Below, in pieces: positions 25,384-47,300 of a stretch of DNA of 64,000 nt. The notes beneath the pieces are model-generated. The model searched no databases. It worked only from the letters and a program-made list of their open reading frames with translations, and was not told the DNA's origin. The stretch covers positions 24,391,944 to 24,455,943 of the forward strand of contig CM020502.1 of NCBI GenBank assembly GCA_009823395.1, given 5' to 3'. Each line of letters opens with the position of its first letter. Within the stretch, counting starts at the first letter, position 1. Both the position numbers and the translations under genes were made by a program. This DNA is from Thamnaconus septentrionalis. Lineage: Eukaryota; Chordata; Actinopteri; Tetraodontiformes; Monacanthidae.

Positions 25384-28300
25384 ACAAGTTCATAAATGCC
25401 AGGTTATGTAATTTTGGTTAAACTGAGACCGCTTAGGTTGATGAGGCAGGATTGTAAGTGCTGAGGCGCAGTGAGGCGCAGGTAGAGAAGAGTCAGTGAG
25501 TCCACACGTCCTGACAGTGACTCATGTTCGGTGATATTTAGATTCATGTTTACTGACAGGCAACACTGGGGCTTTGCCATTTGAGGTTGAATCGTTTTGG
25601 AATAAAGGTTGTAAACACGCGCACAATTTCACTTACATTTACATAAATGTGAACGCCATTATAGGCAGATTTGTTTTTTTGTTTTTTTCATGATATCTAT
25701 TTTGTAACTGTCCTCTGCAGGATTTGCTTGGACATGGTCCAAGAATAAAAATATGTTGAAATAGTTGGCAATGTTTATTTGCAAGAAACGTGTTAATAAT
25801 GTTATAATTTGATGTCATTTAAGCATCACTGCTATTGAAGCCAAGCTGTCAGAAGCTTTTAAAATTGTGACCAGAATTGACGCCATATATACATTTTTTT
25901 TTACTTTGAAATAACCAGCAGAAATTATTTTGAAGACTAAATGCTAAAAACATAACTTCTGTTTCTAACACGTGTTTTAGACTTTTAAGTGGACGTTCTT
26001 GCACAATAGACTCAGTATTTTGCCCCCACAGAAAAGGCCTTTCATGTCAATGCTTTCGTGGAAAGGCGACAACACGTTGTGTTTTAAGTTGCACCGCCTC
26101 CTCCCAGGTCTGTTCCTGCATGGACGGAGGATCTCCATGGTGGACGACCACAGCCAGGCCCTCGGCAAGAAGGAGGCCCTGTACCAGAGCCAGTGGGAGG
26201 CCAAGCTGTCGGCCATGGAGGATGAGGAGGAGAGACACTTCTGCATGCTGCTGGAGAGCCTGGGAGCGAGTAATGTGTTTGAGGAGTGAGTGTTGCCACA
26301 GCCGCCGCCATCACCACCACCACCACCACCACCACCAGCAGTGTGACCACCGCTTCCACGCTGTCTAATTCTCTTGTCTTCACTTCAGCCCCGGAGAGGT
26401 GCGCAGCCTCTGGACGCAGCTGCGGCGTGACGAGCCGCACCTCTTGTCCAACTTCGAGGAGTTCCTGGCCAGGGTCACGCATCAGATCAAGGAGGCCCAC
26501 CAGGAGAAGAAGGAGATGGAGAGCGCCCTCCAGAGGTAGCTTGACCTGCATGCAGAATTCTTTCCCACACTCGAAAGCAGACCCTTCGCACCGCTCGGTG
26601 CAAATTCTTCTCCCTCATGAGCTTCCGAGAGACTATGTGACATAACTGGCATAACTAGAAGCTTGTTTGTGTGCGTATGTGAGTGTGTTTACCCGGCCGC
26701 CCCATGCCGGATGGATTTGCTTGGATTTACCTGTAATTCCCTATAGAATGACCTCTTCATCCGTGTCAAATGACCGCTAATCGTGGCTGCTTGAAAATCT
26801 CTTTACAATGTATACAGAGCCGCTGAACCGTGTTGAAGTGTGTGAAAAAAAACAAATTCTCACAGGTCTGAGCGAAGATTTAGCTGATTTTTGTTTGCAA
26901 TTTGACAGGAGTTTAATTTTTGAATCCCTATGGTTTTCACACAGCACTGCGTTATCACTGGCAAGGCTGTGCTAATTGGCTGTTTATGTATTAGGGTGGA
27001 ATGTAAATACCAAGTGCTCTGCTGAAAATAGAGCTCAGCGCTGTGTGCACACATTTGTGTGTGTGTGTGTGTGTGTGTGTGATTGAATAGGTTTTGGCAG
27101 AAGTAGCATTAATATGAAAGTTTTCACCCACTGGTTGGTGCTCAATTCATTGATCACCCTCCCCACTTAAAAACCGAGCTTTCCTCTCCCACCCCCCACA
27201 CTTCGTTTTGCAGGAAGGCCGCGACCCACGACAGCGAGATCCGCTATTTATACGAGGAGATGGAGGCGCAGATCAACAATGAGAAAGACAGGCTGCTCCT
27301 CAAGGTGCCGAGGCGGGATGGTGGAAGGGTGTTTCCGCAGAAAAAGTAGTTTGCTTTTGAGCCCCTCCCTGCTGTGTGCGCAGGACTCGGAGCGCCTGCA
27401 GCTGCGCAGCCACGACCTGGAGTTCCAGCTGTCGTCCAAGGAGAAAGAGCTGGAGAAGCTCTCCCACAAGCAGCAAAGGGTGCACAAACGATCTTGTGGG
27501 GAGGGAGTGAGGGGGTGGGGGGTGGGGGCAATGGAACACACTCAAGTGTTTTCAAGATGTTTGGGCTTCAAGACCAAGACTTTATATATCAAAGAAAAAT
27601 AACAACAAAACAGGAAAAAATGGCCAGTATCTCTTTTAAATACAAGTTTTCAGCAAGGTATCTTTTAATAACTTTTCTTTAACATTTTGCTGCTTTGCCA
27701 ACTACTGTATTTTGAACCATTTTCAAAAAAACAACTTTGCTTCATAAAGTTAAAAAATAAATTAACGAGTATTAAGGGGGCAGAGCGTAACACAGCAGCA
27801 ACTGGATTCTTTTCCGTTATTATCATTATGTCATTGCGGTATTGGCTGGTCTTCTCGAGTCCGTCCAGTCCAAGACTGAGACAAGACTGAGTAAAACTGC
27901 CTCTGAGTCCGAGAAGAGACAGAGACCCTTAAAAAGTGGTTTGGAGACGAAGACCAATCTCCAGTACTACAACACCAGTTCACACCCACGACTGTCACTT
28001 GCAGCTGGAGCTCCAGTGCCACGAGCTGAGCAGTGAGAAGCAGGAGAGATATGTGGAGAACGTTAAGCTGAAGATGACCAACGACGAGCTGTCCCGCGTG
28101 CTGGAGACCACCAGCCAGGAGCTGGCGCTGGCCCAGGACCAGCTGAGCATGCTGCAGGACCAGGCCACCCGGCTGCATCAGGAGAAAGAGATGTGGGGGG
28201 CGCAAGCACGTGTTCTGCAGAGGTGTCGCTTTATTAGAATCGACTAACGGACAACCTTTTTGTCTGTTCCCAGGGAGATGTACAGAGTGACGGAGGGGCT

Positions 28301-28489
28301 GCAGCGAGAGAAGCAAAGTCTCATGAAGCAGCTCGACCTCCTCAGGTACAATTAGATCCTCCCACAGGAAGGAATCCAACCGGGGTGACCAGTTAGGCCC
28401 TTTATCTCCTCTCTCTTTTCTGCCTCTGGCTCAGACCTTAATTGGTATTCCCTGCCGATGCAGCTGTAAAGTCAGCTAAAGGCTGCTGT

Positions 28490-28521
<32 letters not shown>

Positions 28522-31500
28522 ACGCTCCGCTGCATTCACATATGGTTGCCGCAGATTTCAGGTCTCTCATTAAATTCCTCCATTTTTTCCCCTCCCCCTG
28601 CTTTCCCGACTTTTCTTTTTCTTCTTCTTCCAGAGAGATGAACAAACATCTAAAAGACGAGCGGGACATATGCTGCGGGGTGGTGAGTTTACCTTCAGAC
28701 CTAATTGGCGCTGCAGCGGCATCTGTTATCTGCCTTTCCCTGATTGACGGAACGCCTCAGTAACACCCTCTTCGCCCCCCCGCGACCCTTCCCTCTGTCT
28801 TTGAACAAGCCTCGGAACTCGCTCAGGAAGAAGCAGAAGCAGAGAGCGGGCGTGGGAGACATATTTGACGACGCCACCCAGCTGCCCAAGAGGTGATTCG
28901 TTTATTTTTTCTCCTCTCTGTTATCCAAATCACACGTTGAGCCAATTCAGCCTCAGTCTGATGTAGAAATCATGCATCAAAGGAGGAAAAACAGAGGATA
29001 TTTGATTCTTAAACCCTCAAACAATCAACTAAATCCACACTTTCGAGTATGTTTCCACCTCACTGAGTCATTGATCCAACATATATCCTCTGTTTCTCCT
29101 CTGTTTTTTGAAGAGCCCCACTCTTGGTGGATGGTTCCTACCAGTCTCTGGAGGCCTTGCCCATTGAGCACCTTCAAATCGTGTTTGTTGCTTCCTCCTC
29201 CTGCAGTGAGGACGACGGCCCCGTCACCCCGGTCAGTGCGCCCGTCTGTCAGCAGCGCCCCGCCCCCAAGAAAAGCCTGCCCAATGGCATGGCGAGCCCC
29301 GCCCTCCCAAAAGCCCAGGAGGTGAGAGCGAAGGTCAGGAAACCCCCCAGCAGGACGGGGATCCCCAAGAGGGTGGCGGCCAAAGACAGGGGAAGAGTGA
29401 GGGAAGGCAATGTTGTTGAGGAGGAGAAGAAGAAGGGGGTGGAAGAGGAGGTGCTGGATTCCCCCCCGGACGGGTTTCCCCTCCGTCGGGTCATCTCCAT
29501 CGAGGAGGACCACCTGCCCCACCTGCTCCAAGGAGGCCCTCAGCTCCTGCTGCACCAGCTGAGCGAGGAGGACGACGACGAGCTGGAGGACGAGGCTGAA
29601 GAGGAAGCGACCAGTGACATTGAAACGAGCGTCGCCCTGCCCGCTACCCCGACCTCGTGTCAACTGCAAGTGGTCAAAAACGAGGTTCCTCCAGCCAGGA
29701 AATCCCGCTTTGCCATGTCCTCCAGAGGGCAACCAGTTGGGAAGGAGACCCAGCAGGTAGGAGGAGCAGGTTCCTGCTGTGGTGTCACGTAAAATTAGGC
29801 GAAATTAAGATAGCTGAATTAAAATCAAAAGTGTCAGGACATCGCATAGCCCTTCTGGAGTTTCACAGAGCAAAGGAATTCCACCCAATGTCAACACAGT
29901 GGAAGCCATGGGGTCCATGCACTCAAATGTAAAAAACAACAAAAGACGTTGCAGTCTAGTTCATGTTTTCAGTCAAAATATCAATGTAACCTCCCAAAAG
30001 GCCGAGGCCTGATGTCTGCTCACCGTCTGTGAAACTCCAGAATGGTCATGTGGGTTCTGATAACGTCGCAAGAGATCTCAATCAAAATTGTGAGATTTTT
30101 CGTTGTATTATTCGAGCTCTGCCTTGAACCTTTTTCCTGTCGCCTGTCACCTGCAGAGCTCAAGAGAAGGAGCGCTGCTGGCCCCGGACCGGCTCTTTAA
30201 GGTGGTGCTGGTGGGCAACTCTAGCGTGGGCAAGACGTCCCTGCTGCGCTCCTTCTGCGAGGGCCGCTTCCACCCGTCCACAATCGCTACTGTGGGTGAG
30301 AAGAAAAACACTGTCATCATATTGTGTGCGTGCGAGAAAGAAAAAAAACAGAAAGAACAAAGTTGTTTTGGAAGGACTCTGGCGTGTGTCGGTGTGTTGG
30401 CGACGCCGACGATGCGGAGGGAGACTTAGCGTCACATGAAAGGGCTTGAGGAGTCACACTGCACATTGTACAGCAGATTATGTCGCTCCTCGTGAATTTC
30501 TCTCTTCCCCACCGGCTTTCATCTTCTCTAACCCTTGCCAAGACCTGCTGCTGCATGAGGCGAAGTCGGTGTCACACCTCCGGATACCCCCTAGTGGCCA
30601 GATTAATGCGAGAGAAGATTTTATGTACAAAAGGAAGCAATACTTTAAAAAACATGCACTAATTATGTTGTGTTGCTGTGGTCGATCAGGTATCGACTAC
30701 AGTGTGAAGACACTGACGCTGGATAATGCTCAGGTGGCCATGCAGCTCTGGGACACGGCCGGCCAAGAGAGGTGAATTTACGTTCTCCTCACTTTTTTTG
30801 CACTTTATAGACTTTTAGTTTATAGTTTTTGATCGGCTCTGTTTGTGAGACAGTGAGTGCAAAATCTCATTTTTATTGCACTATAAACTTAGAGTACAGA
30901 AATCATTTAAAGCAGCAAAATTTGCAAGACTGCTAATCGCAATAATTATCGCTTTTTCCACAAAAAAAGTTAGCTGTCTTTAAAATTCATTAATGTCCAA
31001 CTCCACAGGTTCCGCAGCATAACTAAGCAGTTCTTCCGCAAGGCGGATGGTGTGGTGCTGATGTACGACGTCACTGTGGCCGAGAGCTTCAAAGCCGTCA
31101 AGCCGTGGCTCATCAACGTCCAGGTCCTTTTGACCTTTGAACTCCTCCGCACGCTTTGTCGGGTCGGGGAGATTAAATCTCTACTGCTGAACTGACACCG
31201 ACCTCGTGACTCCCCCCCGTTGTCTTCTCCAGGAAGCCGCGGGCGAAGGGGTTCCCATCCTCCTCCTGGGAAACAAGATGGACATGGACGAAGAACGGGA
31301 GGTGTCCTTCAAAGATGCCGAGCAGCTGGCCACCGTGAGTGCTCTCGTATGAACATTGATAACACAGTCAACCCCCCTCGCACTGCTGACTGATTCTGTC
31401 GGGGCGCCGTCTGTAGGAGAGCAACATCATGTTCTCCGAGGTCAGCGCCTACACCGGTAAGAACGTGATCGAGTCCCTGACGAGCATGGCCAGGTAGGAC

Positions 31501-31661
31501 TGTCTGTACACTAGAAATCAAACCGCGTGAAATGTAAAAGCTAGGCTCACGCAGCGTGCCTGTCTTTACCCAGAGTGCTGATGGAGCAGGAAGACGAGGT
31601 GAGAGACCCCACAATCATCCTCACCGCGCAGCCCGTCAGGAGAAAAGCCTGCTGCAAGTGA
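23954..31661 (+). CDS. cracr2a: Calcium release-activated channel regulator 2A, long (Rab GTPase) form
   Basis: The seventeen exons are 23954-24112, 25178-25289, 26108-26285, 26389-26535, 27214-27304, 27384-27479, 28005-28192 (or to 28222), 28274-28345, 28634-28682, 28810-28892, 29114-29756, 30157-30295, 30690-30771, 31009-31123, 31233-31334, 31417-31493 and 31574-31661. The frame is closed, giving 806 residues (816 with the longer exon 7). The order is an EF-hand pair ([24 protein letters not shown]), a long coiled coil (about 150-365), a Pro/acidic linker and a complete Rab domain: [25 protein letters not shown] and VSA. The tail is RRKACCK, with Cys-Cys for prenylation. The EF-hand and coiled-coil part follows human CRACR2A (EFCAB4B). 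That protein binds ORAI1 and STIM1 in store-operated Ca2+ entry; its long form is a vesicle-bound GTPase and dynein adaptor. The second EF loop lacks usual ligands. Exon 11 is unusually long and may hide a small intron near 29188-29210. Confidence 0.94.
28491..28520 (+). repeat. Poly(T) run in a cracr2a intron
   Basis: A run of about 30 T residues. GT microsatellites in other cracr2a introns lie at about 25351-25382 and 27056-27080. Confidence 0.9.
29853..30042. repeat. 190-bp segment bounded by perfect 17-bp inverted repeats
   Basis: TTCTGGAGTTTCACAGA at 29853-29869 and its exact reverse complement at 30026-30042 flank 156 bp of non-coding DNA in a cracr2a intron. This may be a small MITE or a structured intronic element. 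Confidence 0.6.
30584..30599 (-). promoter_or_regulatory. CTCF-like motif
   Basis: The minus strand reads GGCCACTAGGGGGTAT, close to the CTCF core CCASYAGRKGGC, inside a cracr2a intron. Confidence 0.35.
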
Positions 31662-32062
31662 AGTCGGGAGTCGTGTGATTCAAAGCCCTTCCGGGATCTT
31701 TATCGTAGGAAAAAATGCAGCGTGCCTTTAAATGTTAAAAAAAAATATATATATATTTGTCTCATCTTCCTCATATTCTTTAAGAAAAAAAAAAGCAGAT
31801 TAAACCAAAATATGAATGCTGCCATCTTGTGCCGGTCATTTGCAGGCAAAGTAAGAAATCCAATCAAATGTGCGACATGAGAAATTAGGAGAAGAGATGA
31901 GACTCTAACTGTAGGAGCCACTAGCATTGCATTTACTCTCTTTAGAAGAACTTTGTCTTTTTGAGTTGTACAGCTCTGTCTGTTCGACCCACATCCCTTT
32001 AGGCAGCGGTGAAGGTAAGAACTCCAGGATTTGTTCTGTTGCCTACCCACCCTACCTACCCA

Positions 32063-32078
32063 CCACCAGGGGGCGAGC
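32063..32078 (+). promoter_or_regulatory. CTCF-like motif (strong match)
   Basis: CCACCAGGGGGCGAGC fits the vertebrate CTCF core almost perfectly. It sits in the cracr2a 3' UTR and points toward prmt8. Binding is not shown by sequence alone. Confidence 0.5.
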
Positions 32079-32377
32079 TAATTTGTTTGTTTCTGTGTAC
32101 AGTGTTTGGCGTGTCATTTACTTCAAATTTTGTTTTCGCTGTTGGTCTGTGTTGAAGATCATGACATAAAAATTTAAACATTTTTTGTTTAATTTTTACT
32201 CGTGACAAGAATGTAGTTCCCCCCCCATAAATGGGATTTTCGTCTTAAGTCTTTATGTATGTGTGAGTGCTAATGTCTGGTAAAGTTCTATTTCAAAAAA
32301 TGATTTTTTTTTTTTTTTTTTATCTGTTGAAATGGTGAATTTTAAATCAGGAAGGACGAAACAGTGATTCTTTGACT

Positions 32378-32488
32378 TTTATTCATCGTCGTGTTTATCC
32401 TTTCTTGTTGCTAGAGTTACGTCACATGTTACGTCATTGTATTCTTTTATTTCTTCTCCTCCGTTTTGAGGCATTGCTCTGTTTTATT
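32378..32488 (-). terminator. prmt8: Candidate poly(A) signals of prmt8
   Basis: Three minus-strand AATAAA words (TTTATT at 32483-32488, 32456-32461 and 32378-32383) lie 600-720 bp beyond the prmt8 stop. All are on the far side of the cracr2a signal at 32544, so the two convergent 3' ends would overlap. Confidence 0.4.
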
Positions 32489-32543
32489 CTGGCACCACAG
32501 TTCAGTCGCTCTCGACTTTGTTCAATCAAAGAAAAAAAAAATC

Positions 32544-32549
32544 AATAAA
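32544..32549 (+). terminator. cracr2a: Candidate poly(A) signal of cracr2a
   Basis: AATAAA lies about 880 bp after the cracr2a stop. The segment 31662-32543 is read as its 3' UTR. Between here and the prmt8 stop at 33093 I see no other feature. Confidence 0.55.
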
Positions 32550-33092
32550 TCCCGTTTTACATCTTTCTGAAATCAGTGAAGAAAGAAAACACACCCTACA
32601 TGCAATTAAAAGTAAAATAACAAACGAAGCACAACAGCCGACTGTTCCCTCTACTGATTTTACACAGCGCACATGATCGCTCCAAACAAACACGCAGGAA
32701 AGCCCCTCAGTAACAGATTAGCCAGTTAGCTGCTCCAATCATGAGACGACCCGCTAGAGCCCTGTTGCTTCGGTGGCAAAAAATTAGAAACAAAAGAAAC
32801 GTAACGGAAACAGAACAGCGAAGAAGAAATTAATGAAATTAATTTTGGGTGTTACATTCAATGTTGCGCCCCCAAGTGCATCGAGTTGGTACTGCTGATG
32901 GCACTATTGCTGTTATGATTGCACTATTCTGATGACATCACATGGGTGCTGGCACGATGGCACCCAGTCGGTTGCGCCGCCCCTGCACGCCGACTGGAAT
33001 CCTCATCGGAGGACGTCCTGCACCACCTCCACCTCACCTCTGGGGGCGGTCCCGGAGGACTGAGGGGTAGTTTTGTTGCTCGGCCGTCGCTC

Positions 33093-43600
<10,508 letters not shown>

Positions 43601-44300
43601 GAGAGCCGGCGAGATTTTAGGCTACAACTCTTCAAGTGCGCCGAAGGTCTGAATTTTCCCCACTTTTGTTTTGTTTTATTATTATTATTTTTCCTTAACA
43701 GAAATGTGTTGACATTATGCCCGAACAGCAGCTGGCTTTGTGGGAGGGATACGTGTAGAGGTGAAAGTCACAAAAAGAGATCTGCAGGTATAGTTCCACT
43801 TGGAGCCAGTTAAATCCATCGCAGGCGAACGAGAGGTGGGGGAGAAGAAAAAAAAAGTTGCTGGTGAGATTCGCGCAAGCTGGAACGCGGCCGGAGAGAC
43901 GTGGTAACAGGTTGTTTAGGTGGGAGGACTCACGGGTGGCGGTGCCTTCTGCTGCCTGCGGCGCAGCGAGCCGTGACAAGTGGTTGTCGGTTGGGATCCC
44001 ACCGGTGAGGGAGGGTCCTCACAATAGCTTCTCATAGAAAGTGCGCGCCAATACAGTGCATCCTCTTCTCCTGTAGGCTCTCTGGGAAACGTAACGTCGA
44101 AGCACAAAGTCGCTCAGATCTTCCCGAGGGGAAGATCTGAGCTTTTTGAGCGATTACGCTTAAAAAGTCCTCCGTCCGCGTAGTCCCGACGGTTTTCCAC
44201 TCGAAGAAAAGTTAAAGGGGCTTCAAAAGTTACGCACGAGTCGTGACGAGCGCGCACTTGAAGGAGGTGGGGGGTACGCGCTGACGAGCGTGGAGCTTCC
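43601..44300 (-). promoter_or_regulatory. prmt8: Presumed prmt8 5' UTR and promoter region
   Basis: This region lies directly upstream of the prmt8 start codon and has several GC-richer, CpG-containing stretches (for example 43860-44060 and 44160-44300) against an AT-rich background. No TATA box is placed with confidence. A perfect hairpin lies at 44113-44143. Confidence 0.45.
44113..44143. repeat. Perfect 14-bp inverted repeat with 3-nt loop
   Basis: GCTCAGATCTTCCC, loop GAG, then GGGAAGATCTGAGC: an exact 31-nt hairpin about 515 bp upstream of the prmt8 start. Confidence 0.9.
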
Positions 44301-47300
44301 CGGTATAGCAGCCTTTTTCTTTCTTTTTTTTTTTCTTTCCCAGCCGTCACAGCCAGAGGAGAGCTCCTCAGCCGCGCGCTTATGTAACAACAGCTAGCAG
44401 CCTGCACGCGTTGTTCTGTATCTTTGCACACATTTCTGCTGGGATCAACGTGCAGACGTGAAATGAAATGTAACAGGTGGAGGTGTGCTGAGCCTCGTTC
44501 TGCGGATCTTTGAATCCACACCCAAGCCTCAATCCTGTTGCGCTCCTGGTTACGTGTAAGTGAAGCAAAGTGACGGTGACGAGCGTGTAGGTTGGATGAC
44601 AGGCGCACTTTGTAGTTTAGGAAAACCCAACCTGCATATAGATGAAACTGAGTGTTGTTCACAAATGCCTCCCCCAGGATAGTTCTTGGTGACTGTGGAG
44701 ATTTTTTAGTTTAATTTACTCCCACAAGCCATGAATTGCAATGCATTTCAGCCATTTTAAGCCAATTGCTCAATAAATGTTGTTTTATTCCCATTTTATT
44801 TTATCTCTTTTGTAATGTTGTTTTATTTGATTACTCAGTGATAAAGCTACACTCTTATGCTTTAAATGATTGTACTGAGTTTTGCACTTGGGCCCCCCCA
44901 ACCCCCGTCTTACACTTTTTTTTTTTCTAATCTATCTCCTTTATTTGTGAAGATGATTGGAACATTTTTGTGTGTTCAGAGCTTAATTTCTTGTTCCAAA
45001 ACTGTAAATATTCACAAAAACACCCGCGCTTCATGTTGCCAAAAGTGTTTTTTTTTTTTTAATAGTTTGGGTGTGAGTAAATCTTCACACCACGCAACAA
45101 AAAATAAATAAAGTAAGAATAGCCCAAAACAAAAAAAGAAAATCAAAATCCTCAGCAGAGTATCCAAAAACTTGGATACTGGCAACATCAACCTTTCTCT
45201 TCTGTCAGGTCAAAGCGATTTAAAACATGATTAAAATAGTTCAGGACGCAATGCTGAAAGTGAATCTTTGGGTGTGAGGGTGCTGCGAGGAGAGGAGCAG
45301 TTTTTATTCCACCTCAGCTGAAGTTTGGAGGAAGTTTCTGCTCAGGTGCAGGTGCAACGTGCACCCACTCTTTGGCTTCATTTTTTCAGCATCAAGGGTC
45401 AAGTCCCCTGCACACCAACTCATTCTCCACTTGCTGATCCGACAGCTGTGGACAAGGCACCTTGCACACTTCTCAAACACAGACCCCCACTGAAGTTGAA
45501 GAACCAATCTGAAGCTTTGGAGCCTGACAGCTGCTCCAGCTGGTCATCTTTTGCCTTTTTATTTCAAACACGGTTGCTTTCGGTTACTGTTCTATGAGGA
45601 AGAATTGCCCAAATATTTTTCTAGATTTGAGCCAAAGGTTCCCTCATTCCGCTCAATACAGAAAAAAACCCAACCCATGTCATTTGAATGGCACTAGATC
45701 AGAAAAGATGAGGAAAGTGTCAACTTTATCTTTTTAGTTTGCTTTATCAGACCTTTTTATTTCCACAATGGATGTGCAGGCTGCAGCCGTTATCTTGGCA
45801 CATCCTTTCATCACGATTGTACTAATGAGAAAGTAGATCATGGCGAAGAGCATATCTCAAGCAGATTTACAGATGTTGGGGTTTCACGCTTGGGACAAAA
45901 GAAGCCACGGGGAAAACATGCTGCTGTGCTCTGGCTGAGCAATTAGCGAGACAAATAACATGCTCGCTGTCTCAGTTTATTGTTTTCACATTTTCATTTC
46001 TGCTGCCCGACACTAAGCTGGAAATACATTTGAGTCTGTTGTGGATGTGATATATTTGTGCGCTTATTTATTATTTATTTCAGCGCCAACGCTTCCGTCC
46101 TTCCATTCTCTCGAAATGATGGTTTTAGATTGGATCGCCATGCTGCGCTCGCGTCCCCCAGGCAAAAGACGTGGAGGGAGGTGAAAATAGTTGCTTTTCC
46201 ATTCCAGTTTTTCACAAAATAAAAGTGATATTTCTAAAATTTCAACAAAGCACAATTGCAATTTGGAGGTGTTTCCATTTAATGACATTGAAGCGCATAA
46301 ACCATAATAATAAACCAGCTTAAAATCTCGTCCTGCGAGACCCCACTTTCAGTCCACGTCAGGTGACGTGTAAATGCGTGAGTGTTTTCATGACACTTTT
46401 GCGTTATACCTCTATATCAATACGTCTGAAAAACAACCTCATGAGAGCATCAAAATTGTTTAGCCATATTTGAGAGGTTTTTCCAAGTTTAGGTGTTTCC
46501 ATGACCAGTTTTTTTATTGCGATATTTAGGTTTTGCGCAATTCTAGGGGTCATGGAAACGCAGCTACTGATGAGATTGTTGTCACCTCATCGAGGATCTC
46601 CTCATCCTGATTAACGCTATTGCACACAAAGCAGCAGGGGGGGAGAGGGGGTTAGCACGCTCTGCTGCAGATTCTGACCATCCGCTATCTCCCTTCCGAC
46701 CTCTGCGCGTGGGATAGCGGCACCCTCGACCTCTCTTTTGTGCCTCGTTGACAGTAGAACTTCAAAAAAGAGCCAACGCTGGCACGACATTTGGCTCCTG
46801 GGTGCATTTGACCACAAGAGGTCAGGCACGACAAGCTGGAGGCCGAGTTGGAGCCGCCTGGCCTCCTGCTTGAGAGAAGACACACGAGGGGAAACGAAGC
46901 AGGAAATCTCAGACACAAAACTGAAACTTTTACAACGTTGGCATACTCTGGTTGAAAATACATTTTCTATATCCACTTTTAATTATATTGTTTCTTGCAG
47001 TTGCATATTTACCCATCAAGACAAACACGCAACGTGAAAAAAAAAAAAAAAACATAACAGATGGCATGAGTAAATGTGGATTTGAAATGAAATGGCTTCC
47101 TAAATCTGCTGTAATAAATGTGTGCTCCTCAAAGTCCTTCTGTCGCTCATTTGTCTCGATTTGTTTCCCCTCTTTCTGTCTTCATTACTTGTGGAAATCC
47201 TCACGCACGTTGGCGCGCATCACAGTCGCCGCGACACAACAAACTCCACTGCTCTTCCTTCATGTTCCGGTTGGCTGTTTTGTGCAGAAATCACGACCAG

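Noticed and set aside
27840..28000. Possible dispersed repeat just before cracr2a exon 7
   Set aside because: The AGACTGAGACAAGACTGAG-type sequence looks repetitive, but no ends or duplications can be shown from one copy.
29025..29732. 235-codon minus-strand frame
   Set aside because: It is the reverse-strand shadow of the long cracr2a exon 11.
44114..44662. 182-codon minus-strand frame upstream of prmt8
   Set aside because: It overlaps the perfect hairpin, has no homology I recognise, and looks like promoter or 5' UTR sequence.
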